Source of the DNA: Novosphingobium sp.
Lineage (GTDB): Bacteria; Pseudomonadota; Alphaproteobacteria; Sphingomonadales; Sphingomonadaceae
Reading direction: 5' to 3'
NCBI GenBank assembly: GCA_025356575.1
Contig: JANXSP010000100.1
Location: forward strand, 1-63,930
DNA length: 63,930 nucleotides
Shown here: positions 57,585 to 63,930 of the stretch, piece after piece
How the letters are laid out: each line of letters starts with the position of its first letter
Position numbering within the stretch: position 1 is the first letter of the stretch
The notes under the pieces: model-generated
What the model saw: the letters and a program-made list of their open reading frames with translations, nothing else
The model's database searches: none
What the model was told of the DNA's origin: nothing
Made by a program: the position numbers and the translations under genes

Positions 57585-59180
57585 TTGCGCCAACTCCAGG
57601 GCATGGATGCTTCGTTCGTCGCGCTCGAGACGCGCAATTCCCCGATGCACATCGGCAATCTGCTGATCTATAATCCAGAGACTGCACCGGGCGGGTTCGT
57701 GCGGTTCAAGGACATCCTCGCGTTTTATGCAACACGGATGCAGATGTCGAAGACGATGCGCCAGCGACTCGTCCGCGTGCCGTTCGATCTCGATTATCCC
57801 TACTGGATCGAGGACCCCGATTTCGATCTCGAATACCACCTGCGGCATGTCGCCTTGCCCAAGCCGGGGGACTGGCGCCAGTTGTGCATCCAGGCCGCGC
57901 GGATCTTTGCACGCCCGCTCGATCTCACGCGCCCACCGTGGGAATTCACGGTGATCGAGGGAATCGATAACGTTCCCGGAGTTACGCCGGGCAGCTTTGC
58001 GATGGTGACCAAGGTTCACCATTCGGCGATCGACGGGATGAGCGGGATCGACTTGATGGAGGCAATCCACACCGCCGAACCCCACACCGCGCCGCCGAAC
58101 GAACCCGACACCTGGGAGCCCGAGGCGTTGCCCAACGTGGTCACTCTGCTGGGCAAAAGCTGGTTCAACGCGGTCACCAACCCGATGAAACAGCTCGATG
58201 TCGCTGCGCGGGCGATGCCGGGTGTCGCGCGCGCGATCAAGGGCCTGGTCGCCAAGGATTTCGATGTCAGCCGCGAGATGATCGCCCCGCGCTCGCGTTT
58301 CAACTACCCGATCTCGCCCGGGCGGGTCATCGAAGGGCGCAGCGTTTCGCTGGCTGCGATCAAATCGATCCGCAAGCTCGATCCCGGTGCCAAGGTCAAC
58401 GACGTGTTCCTGGCGATCATCGGCGGGGCGATGCGCAAGTATCTGCTGGCAAAGAACGACCTGCCCGAGAAGACCTTGACCGCGATGGCGCCTATCTCGG
58501 TTCGGTCGAGCGGTGAGAAGGGCGATATGGGCAATCAGGTCGCGGCGATGGTCGCGCCGCTGGGCACGCATATCGAGGATCCTGTCGCGCGGCTGCGCTA
58601 TTGCCACGACCGGACCAAGAATTCCAAGGCGATGACCGAGGCGATAGGTGCGCGTAACATGACCGAGATGAGCAAGGTCAGTCCGGCGCTGTTCATGGCG
58701 CTGGGGGCGCAGCTCTACACGCGGATGGGGCTCGCCAACCGGCTGGCCCCGGCAGTCACCACCGTCGTCACCAACGTGCCGGGCCCGCCGGTGCCGATCT
58801 ATTCGGCGGGCGCGCGGCTCGAAAGCATGATGGGGCTGGTGTGCCTGACCGACGGGATGGGGCTGGGCCATGTCGTGCAAAGTTATGTCGATGAAGCGAC
58901 GATAACGATAACTGCCGACCGCAAGCTGCTACCCGATCCCGAGTTTTATTCGCAATGCATTCAGGACAGCTTCGACGAACTGCTTGCCGCCGCTAACGAT
59001 CCTGCCAACGATCCGGCCAATCGACCGGCCAGCGCGGAACCCAAACCCGCGGCAAAGCGTTCCGACCCACCAAACGCCAAGGTTGCCTCGGCTAAACCCG
59101 CCAAGGCCGCCAAATCGATCACCAAGACCGCCCGCGCAGCGCCGCCGCGCGGCAAATCCGGAAAGCCAGCCAAAGCATGA
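57585..59180 (+). CDS. wax ester synthase / diacylglycerol acyltransferase (WS/DGAT) family protein
   Basis: A 531-residue bifunctional-type acyltransferase that makes wax esters or triacylglycerol. The active-site motif HHSAIDG (in MVTKVHHSAIDGMSG) is intact, and MDASFVALETRNSPMHIGNL, NYPISPGRVIEG and TVVTNVPGPP are family blocks. I chose a TTG at 57585 because GGAGG lies 6 bases before it and MRQLQGMDASF is the family start; an ATG at 57522 is in frame but gives an unusual leader. The last ~60 residues are a Lys/Ala/Pro-rich disordered tail. It overlaps the next gene by 4 bases. Confidence 0.9.
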   Translation: MRQLQGMDASFVALETRNSPMHIGNLLIYNPETAPGGFVRFKDILAFYATRMQMSKTMRQRLVRVPFDLDYPYWIEDPDFDLEYHLRHVALPKPGDWRQLCIQAARIFARPLDLTRPPWEFTVIEGIDNVPGVTPGSFAMVTKVHHSAIDGMSGIDLMEAIHTAEPHTAPPNEPDTWEPEALPNVVTLLGKSWFNAVTNPMKQLDVAARAMPGVARAIKGLVAKDFDVSREMIAPRSRFNYPISPGRVIEGRSVSLAAIKSIRKLDPGAKVNDVFLAIIGGAMRKYLLAKNDLPEKTLTAMAPISVRSSGEKGDMGNQVAAMVAPLGTHIEDPVARLRYCHDRTKNSKAMTEAIGARNMTEMSKVSPALFMALGAQLYTRMGLANRLAPAVTTVVTNVPGPPVPIYSAGARLESMMGLVCLTDGMGLGHVVQSYVDEATITITADRKLLPDPEFYSQCIQDSFDELLAAANDPANDPANRPASAEPKPAAKRSDPPNAKVASAKPAKAAKSITKTARAAPPRGKSGKPAKA

Positions 59181-59962
59181 CTGCAGCAACCGAAATGCGC
59201 CCCGATGCGCGCCCGCCCAGCACCCTGATGATGCTCGCGGAAGGCCGCGCGGTGCTTGAACTCGCATCGTTCTACGCGCTGCGACCGATGCTGCGCACTC
59301 TCCCTATGGGTGATGGTCATCCGGTGCTCGTCCTGCCGGGATTCATGGCCAGCAACTCTTCGACCAAGCCGATGCGCCAGCTTCTTACCGACCTGGGCTA
59401 TGATGTGCATGGCTGGGAACTTGGACGCAACGTGCGCATCGACAGCAGCCGCGTCGCGGCGATGGCCAATCAGCTTAAGCGCCTGCACAAGAGTACGGGC
59501 CGCAAGGTCTCGATCGTCGGATGGAGCCTGGGCGGAGTTTTCGCGCGCGAGCTGGCCAAGATGCATCCCGAAGCGGTGCGGAGCGTAATCACCCTCGGCA
59601 GCCCGATCTCCGACGACCGCAATCACACCAACGCGCGCCGCCTGTTCGAGATGCTCAACGGCAAGGAACCCGAGCCGCTCAAGCAGGGTCGGTTCATCGG
59701 GCTCGGCAAAGCGCCGCCGGTGCCGACGACTTCGGTCCTGACCAAGACCGACGGAATCGTGCACTGGCGCGGCTCGGTCCAGGAAGCGGGCAGCGGCCAG
59801 ACCGAGAATATCCAGGTCTGGGCGAGCCACGTCGGACTCGGGGTCAATCCTTCGGTGATGGTCGCGATCGCCGATCGGCTGAGCCAGAGGGAAGGCGCAT
59901 GGACCCCGTTTGTCGCGCCGTTGATCCACAAGTGGATGTTCCCCAAAACCTCGGTTCATTGA
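59177..59962 (+). CDS. alpha/beta hydrolase coupled to the WS/DGAT gene
   Basis: A 261-residue hydrolase with PVLVLPGFMASNSSTKPMRQ, a DUF/PGAP1-like segment LTDLGYDVHGWELGRNVRID, the nucleophile elbow IVGWSLGGVFAREL (Ser near residue 118), SVITLGSPI and a late His in WASHVGLGVNP. It would be a serine esterase or lipase. The ATGA overlap with the WS/DGAT gene suggests a role in neutral lipid or wax ester turnover. A bidirectional terminator-like stem overlaps its stop codon. Confidence 0.86.
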   Translation: MTAATEMRPDARPPSTLMMLAEGRAVLELASFYALRPMLRTLPMGDGHPVLVLPGFMASNSSTKPMRQLLTDLGYDVHGWELGRNVRIDSSRVAAMANQLKRLHKSTGRKVSIVGWSLGGVFARELAKMHPEAVRSVITLGSPISDDRNHTNARRLFEMLNGKEPEPLKQGRFIGLGKAPPVPTTSVLTKTDGIVHWRGSVQEAGSGQTENIQVWASHVGLGVNPSVMVAIADRLSQREGAWTPFVAPLIHKWMFPKTSVH

Positions 59963-59976
59963 GCCGGAGGTTTTGG
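59943..59976. terminator. bidirectional terminator-like stem between convergent genes
   Basis: Arms 59943-59954 and 59964-59976 pair as CCAAAACCTC with GAGGTTTTGG plus an inner GG/CC pair and one bulged base. The T-run and A-run lie within the stem, so either strand could form an A/U-rich terminator. The TGA stop of the hydrolase is in the loop; the TonB receptor stop is 15 bp beyond. Confidence 0.55.
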
Positions 59977-59990
59977 CCGGGAACCCCCCG

Positions 59991-62564
59991 TTAGAACGAC
60001 TTGCGCAGCTCGATCTCGAAATACCGTCCCTTGGGATCGAGATAATCGGGCTGATAGCTTAGCGGCACCAGCCCTGCACTGTCGGTCACCCGCTGGCGCT
60101 GGTCGAGGATGTTGTCGACCTTGAGCGACAGCCGCGTGCCCTTGAAGAACGGCACGGCCTTGATCAGCCCCGCGCGCTGCCCAAGATCGGCAAACAGGCG
60201 CAGGTCGATCAGGGCAAGCCCGCCGAAGCGCAAATCGTTGCTGCCGGGAAGGCCGCTGCCGTCGACATGGGTGGGTGCGGTATAGCTGCCCGACGCGCGC
60301 AGACCGAACCCATGGTAAAAGACCCCCGTATCGAGCTCCAGCGTGTGGCGCGCGGTGCCCCCGCCGCTCAATGCGTCCCCGCCGAGCAGGTCGAGCACGC
60401 GTCCGCCCGGCGCAAGCAGCACCCGATCGGTAAAGCGCACCGTATCGTACAGCGAAATATTCCAGCGGCCCTGCCCGCCGCCACGCATCATCGCCATCAT
60501 TCCCCCGCCCCCCGGAGGTCCGCCGCGGCCCGCGCCGCCATCGCGCTGAGGCCCGCCGCCTCCGCCAGGCCCCCCCGGACCGCCGCCTGGACCGCCGCTT
60601 TGGCCGCCACCTGGGCCGGCGCCTGCGCCGCCAAATCCGCCGCGACCACCGCCAGCAGGCGCGGGTCCGAGCGAACCGGTCAGGTTGACGCCGAAGCGCA
60701 GCCGCGAGCTGTTTTGCGAAACGATGTTCACCGAACGCTGGTCCACCGCGACGATCGACCCGGTGGCATCGCGCGTCACCCGGCCGGGAAATGCCGCTTC
60801 GATGGCCGGGGTCAGCAGCGGGAAGCCGATGACCGGGTTGGTCGACTTGTTGCGATAGTATTCGGCGATGAAGTTGGAGTTCTTGAGGAACGGCAGTTCA
60901 TACGTCGCCGACAGCTTGATGTCGCGCTGCTCCTCGCGCCCAAGCCCCGGATTGCCGCCCGAAGTGACCGTCGCCAGCGTCGTCTGGCCGCGGGTGAAAT
61001 CATAGACCGGAACGTTGAACGTGACGATCCGCGGGCTGCCGAGATCGGAGAGCGCCGGCGCCGACTGGTTGACGATGTAGGTCGCCCCAAAAGTCAGCTT
61101 CTCGACCGGAGACCAAGTCAGTCCCGCGGTCCAATCGGTCAGCGTGCCGAAATCCGAGAGCCGATCGATCCCTGCGCTGAGGTTGAGCGAAAGATCGCCG
61201 ATCGCCGCCAGCGCGTTTTCGCGGCGGCTCGTCAGCGGGATGCCGAGGTTGACGCCGGTGCTGATATCGCCGCGGCGCAAATGCGCGTCGCCGCCGGGAC
61301 TACGGGTGCTCGCGGAATCGATCCCGGTGTACGCGAACCCGGCGCGCAGCGTGCTGGTGACATCGCCTGCCGGGAGACGGAACGCGCGCCCAATCAGCGT
61401 CGCGCGCGCGGTTGCGGCATTGTTGGTCGTCGTCGCGACGTCGCTGCCAGCGCCCAGTTGCGCCGGCAACGGACCCGTAACGACGAGCGTCCCGGCACGT
61501 GCCGCGGCGACCAGCGCCGAGGTATCGCGGCGGCGATCGCTGACGCTCTCGGCGTCCGAATGCGTTGCGTCGAGCGTGGCACTGAACTGCCACGCGCCGA
61601 TCGGCTTGTTAAGCGATATACCGGCTTGCGCCGTCGCGGTGCGGCCGCTTCGCGACAGAGCGCCCGGCAGGGTGCGATATGTACTGAGGTTGGCCGGATC
61701 GGTAAGTGTCACTGCATCGAGGCCGGCCAGCGAGCGCGTGGCAGCGCGGCTGATCGTGCCGTTGAGCGTAAGCGTGCCCGCGCCCGGCGCCTTGCCCAGT
61801 GCCGAAGTCAGCACCGCATTGAGCGAAAGGTTGTTTGTCGCCGGGATCAGCGAGCGATTTCCGGCCAGCGCGGGATCGCCGGCGACCAGCGGCGCCCCGA
61901 CAGCCGACTGGATCACTCCGCGCTCGGCCTCGGTGAGCAGGCTGGCGTGGTTGGCCGTGGCGGTCAGATTGAGGCGGCTGGGGCCGTTGATCCGCAGCAT
62001 GCTCGCCTCGAGCCCCTCGGCCGAATAACCCCCGCGCCCGGGAACGCCGTAGTTGAGCTCGAGCGTACGGCTGATGAAGTTGTCCTTGAGGATGATGTTC
62101 ACCACGCGCTGATCGGCGCCGTAGCCAAAGCGCAGCGCGACTTCCTCGGGCAGGATTTCGATCTTGCGGATCGCCTCGGGGGGATAATTGCGCATCTCGC
62201 GGAAGCTGGAGATGCGCTGGCCGTTGACCAGGATCACCGGAAACCCGCCGCCCCGCCCACGCGCGGACCCGGTCTGGGGCGCGATTGCGGTAATCAGGTC
62301 GGCAAGCGACGAGGCGCCATACGCCTCGATATCCGCCTCGCTCAGCGTGGCCACGGGCGGCTGCGGCACATTGACCTGGCCGCGAATACGCTGGGCGATG
62401 ACGACGATGTCGGTCGACCGGGAGTCGCTGTCGGTCGCCGGATCGGGGGTCGGCGTCGCGGGTTCGGGCGCAGGAGCGGCCGTAACCGCTGCGGCGGCGG
62501 CATTCGCCGCAACCGGAGCAAGTAGCGCAGCAATCGCGACCGAGGCACACAGCACAGATTTCAT
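59991..62564 (-). CDS. TonB-dependent receptor with Gly-rich barrel insert
   Basis: An 857-residue outer-membrane receptor. The N-terminus MKSVLCASVAIAALLAPVAA is a Sec signal peptide. A plug domain follows (VATLSEADIEAYGASSLADL, GFPVILVNGQRISSF, RKIEILPEEVALRFGYGADQ), then a beta-barrel ending YFEIELRKSF with a terminal Phe. Codons roughly 60466-60665 encode a ~65-residue Gly/Pro/Met-rich segment, probably an exposed loop. The ATG at 62564 has GAGG 6 bases upstream. The ligand is unknown; no substrate genes are adjacent. Confidence 0.92.
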   Translation of the reverse strand: MKSVLCASVAIAALLAPVAANAAAAAVTAAPAPEPATPTPDPATDSDSRSTDIVVIAQRIRGQVNVPQPPVATLSEADIEAYGASSLADLITAIAPQTGSARGRGGGFPVILVNGQRISSFREMRNYPPEAIRKIEILPEEVALRFGYGADQRVVNIILKDNFISRTLELNYGVPGRGGYSAEGLEASMLRINGPSRLNLTATANHASLLTEAERGVIQSAVGAPLVAGDPALAGNRSLIPATNNLSLNAVLTSALGKAPGAGTLTLNGTISRAATRSLAGLDAVTLTDPANLSTYRTLPGALSRSGRTATAQAGISLNKPIGAWQFSATLDATHSDAESVSDRRRDTSALVAAARAGTLVVTGPLPAQLGAGSDVATTTNNAATARATLIGRAFRLPAGDVTSTLRAGFAYTGIDSASTRSPGGDAHLRRGDISTGVNLGIPLTSRRENALAAIGDLSLNLSAGIDRLSDFGTLTDWTAGLTWSPVEKLTFGATYIVNQSAPALSDLGSPRIVTFNVPVYDFTRGQTTLATVTSGGNPGLGREEQRDIKLSATYELPFLKNSNFIAEYYRNKSTNPVIGFPLLTPAIEAAFPGRVTRDATGSIVAVDQRSVNIVSQNSSRLRFGVNLTGSLGPAPAGGGRGGFGGAGAGPGGGQSGGPGGGPGGPGGGGGPQRDGGAGRGGPPGGGGMMAMMRGGGQGRWNISLYDTVRFTDRVLLAPGGRVLDLLGGDALSGGGTARHTLELDTGVFYHGFGLRASGSYTAPTHVDGSGLPGSNDLRFGGLALIDLRLFADLGQRAGLIKAVPFFKGTRLSLKVDNILDQRQRVTDSAGLVPLSYQPDYLDPKGRYFEIELRKSF

Positions 62565-62775
62565 CGCAGGCCTCATGGTCGCACCTGCTGTCTTCGCAAG
62601 TGCGGCGTAGCTGGCGTCCCGGCCGCGCGCGCACAACCCTTCGTCGGGTAACAATTTGTAGCAGGACCGCGTTCCCTGGCGCGGCGCAGCTTGGCGGGCG
62701 GCGGGCTTTCCTTTTGGCAGCCGGACCGCTATGCGCGCCGACATGACGACACAGACCGACCGAAACTGACCGCAG

Positions 62776-63024
62776 ATGGCCAAAGAAGAACTCCTCGAAA
62801 TGCGCGGACAGGTGGTCGAACTCCTGCCCAATGCGATGTTCCGGGTTAAGCTCGAAAACGATCACGAAGTTCTCGGCCATACCGCGGGCAAAATGCGCAA
62901 GAACCGCATCCGCGTGCTCGTCGGCGACGAAGTGCTGGTCGAACTGACCCCGTACGACCTGACCAAGGGGCGGATCACCTACCGCTTCATGCCGGGCCGC
63001 GGCGGCCCCGCCGGCTACGCCTGA
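62776..63024 (+). CDS. infA: translation initiation factor IF-1
   Basis: An 82-residue S1/OB-fold protein that assists start-site selection in the 30S subunit. It has the family sequence [39 protein letters not shown] and [14 protein letters not shown]. The order infA, maf, RNase E/G is the usual alphaproteobacterial arrangement. The 211-bp gap before it should contain the promoter and faces the divergent TonB receptor; I saw no clear motif. Confidence 0.97.
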   Translation: MAKEELLEMRGQVVELLPNAMFRVKLENDHEVLGHTAGKMRKNRIRVLVGDEVLVELTPYDLTKGRITYRFMPGRGGPAGYA

Positions 63025-63046
63025 GCGCTGCGGCGCGGCGCGCGAC

Positions 63047-63634
63047 GTGACGCCGGGCTCCCCCCATCCCACGCTGATTCTCGCCTCGGCCAGCCCGCGC
63101 CGGCGCGACCTGCTCGCCCGCCTGGGCGTTATCCCGGCCAGCATCGTGGCGGCAGAGATCGACGAGACGCCCGCCAAAGCCGAGGTGCCCCGCGTTTACG
63201 CCCAGCGCATGGCGCGTGAAAAGGCCGCCGCCATCGCGCCGGCCAATGCGCACGTCCTAGCCGGCGATACCGTTGTCGCGCTGGGCCGGAGGATCCTGCC
63301 CAAGGCCGAGGACGAAGCAACCGCGCGCACCTGCCTCAAGTTGCTATCCGGACGTCGCCACCGGGTTTTGTCGGCAATCGTTCTGCGCGCGCCCGACGGC
63401 AGCTTGCGCGAACGGATCAACGAAACCGTGGTCCGCTTCAAACCGCTCTCCGACGCCGAAATCGCGAGCTATGTGGCGGGCGGCGAATGGCGCGGCAAGG
63501 CCGGTGGCTATGCCATCCAGGGCAGCGCCGAAGGATTGATCGCGTGGATCGGCGGGAGCCATTCGGGCGTCGTCGGCCTGCCGCTGTTCGAAACCCGCGC
63601 CCTGCTGCGCGCCGCGGGGTTCGCGCTTGGCTGA
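63047..63634 (+). CDS. maf: Maf family nucleotide pyrophosphatase
   Basis: A 195-residue Maf protein that hydrolyses non-canonical or damaged nucleoside triphosphates to monophosphates. Motifs are LILASASPRRRDLLARLG, HVLAGDTVVALG and GKAGGYAIQGSAEGLIAWI. The start is a GTG at 63047, 22 bp after infA. The stop overlaps the next gene's TTG start by 8 bases. Substrate (dTTP/UTP type or m7GTP type) cannot be decided without alignment. Confidence 0.95.
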   Translation: MTPGSPHPTLILASASPRRRDLLARLGVIPASIVAAEIDETPAKAEVPRVYAQRMAREKAAAIAPANAHVLAGDTVVALGRRILPKAEDEATARTCLKLLSGRRHRVLSAIVLRAPDGSLRERINETVVRFKPLSDAEIASYVAGGEWRGKAGGYAIQGSAEGLIAWIGGSHSGVVGLPLFETRALLRAAGFALG

Positions 63635-63930
63635 GTGGCTGGTCGAGGAAGGCATCGGCGAGGATCGCGCGGTGCGGCTCGACCGTGGGAGCATCGCCGC
63701 GGCGCGGATCCGGTTGCACGGCCGGATCGCCGCGGGCGACGTCGCCGATACAGTACTTATCGCGCGGAGCCAGGGCGCAGCGCGCGGCACGGTGCGCTTC
63801 GGCGGCGGCGAGGAAGCTCTGATCGATCGTTTGCCCGCCGATGCGCGCGAGGGTGCGGCGCTGCGTACCGAAGTGACCCGCCCGGCGCTGGCCGAGCGCG
63901 GGCGGTTCAAGCTGGCCCTCGCGCGCCCTG
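63627..63930 (+). CDS. ribonuclease E/G family protein, N-terminal part (runs off window)
   Basis: The window ends about 100 residues into this gene. The TTG start at 63627 gives LAEWLVEEGIGEDRAVRLDR, followed by IAAARIRLHGRIAAGDVADT and GAARGTVRFGGGEEALIDRL, the N-terminal S1-like region typical of the short Rng-like protein found after maf in sphingomonads. It would have endoribonuclease activity, but catalytic residues lie beyond the edge. It is coupled to maf by an 8-base overlap. Confidence 0.8.
   Translation, partial: MAEWLVEEGIGEDRAVRLDRGSIAAARIRLHGRIAAGDVADTVLIARSQGAARGTVRFGGGEEALIDRLPADAREGAALRTEVTRPALAERGRFKLALARP

Noticed and set aside
60267..62525. A 752-residue open frame antisense to the TonB receptor
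   Set aside because: Its translation is Arg/Ala/Gly-rich with no domain, and long antisense frames are expected at this GC content; the receptor strand has a signal peptide and barrel motifs.

Overview
The window is GC-rich, gene-dense chromosomal DNA of an alphaproteobacterium, most probably a member of the Sphingomonadales. Lineage markers seen directly are a CcrM-type GANTC methyltransferase, the chvI-chvG-hprK-rapZ-EIIA-HPr order, a free-standing aa3 oxidase subunit IV next to transhydrogenase, a TonB receptor with a glycine-rich barrel insert, REP-like GC hairpins, and the infA-maf-RNase E/G order. No rRNA, tRNA, CRISPR, prophage or insertion sequence was recognised. Most genes are separated by very short gaps or ATGA/GTGA overlaps, and several starts are GTG or TTG.

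Layout. 1-10.6 kb: transhydrogenase/COX IV, a response regulator with a GAFPGA loop, an SDR, the folP-ccrM-rnhB block with a dense GANTC cluster before ccrM, a PQQ-type sugar dehydrogenase lipoprotein, then a chain GNAT-DUF1285-NUDIX-cca. 10.6-20.3 kb: parC, a DJ-1 protein, two tandem cysteine desulfurases with a ferredoxin, an alpha/beta hydrolase, DUF937/DUF3597 proteins and pckA. 20.5-25.8 kb: the ChvI/ChvG two-component system with HprK, RapZ, EIIA and HPr, a signalling-type PTS with no permease here, followed by an RNA methyltransferase. 25.8-32 kb: a lipoprotein, rmuC, def, recR, fmt, truA and an MDR oxidoreductase.

32-38.2 kb looks accessory: cobS is separated from a J-domain gene and bolA by a roughly 4 kb block holding a TetR regulator with its operator, a chimeric VOC/DoxX gene, DUF1428, two further VOC-type proteins, a GST and a DHFR-like reductase. 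38-45.7 kb: SDR, epoxide-hydrolase-like protein, LtrA, DUF2332, then hisG-hisD-nusB-thiL. 45.8-50.2 kb: hppA with a 30-bp hairpin behind it, then a translationally coupled acetyltransferase/cupin pair. 50.2-55.2 kb: tesB and a cyclic-di-GMP island (GGDEF-EAL-PilZ protein, a degenerate-GGDEF protein and a PilZ-HTH fusion). 55.3-63.9 kb: uvrC, wax ester/TAG synthase with a hydrolase, a TonB receptor, infA, maf and the start of an RNase E/G gene.

The most notable observations are the six GANTC sites just upstream of ccrM, the VOC-DoxX deletion chimera, the PilZ-HTH fusion beside c-di-GMP enzymes, and the insertion that splits the bolA/J-domain/cobS neighbourhood. I did not find a clearly new multi-gene system.
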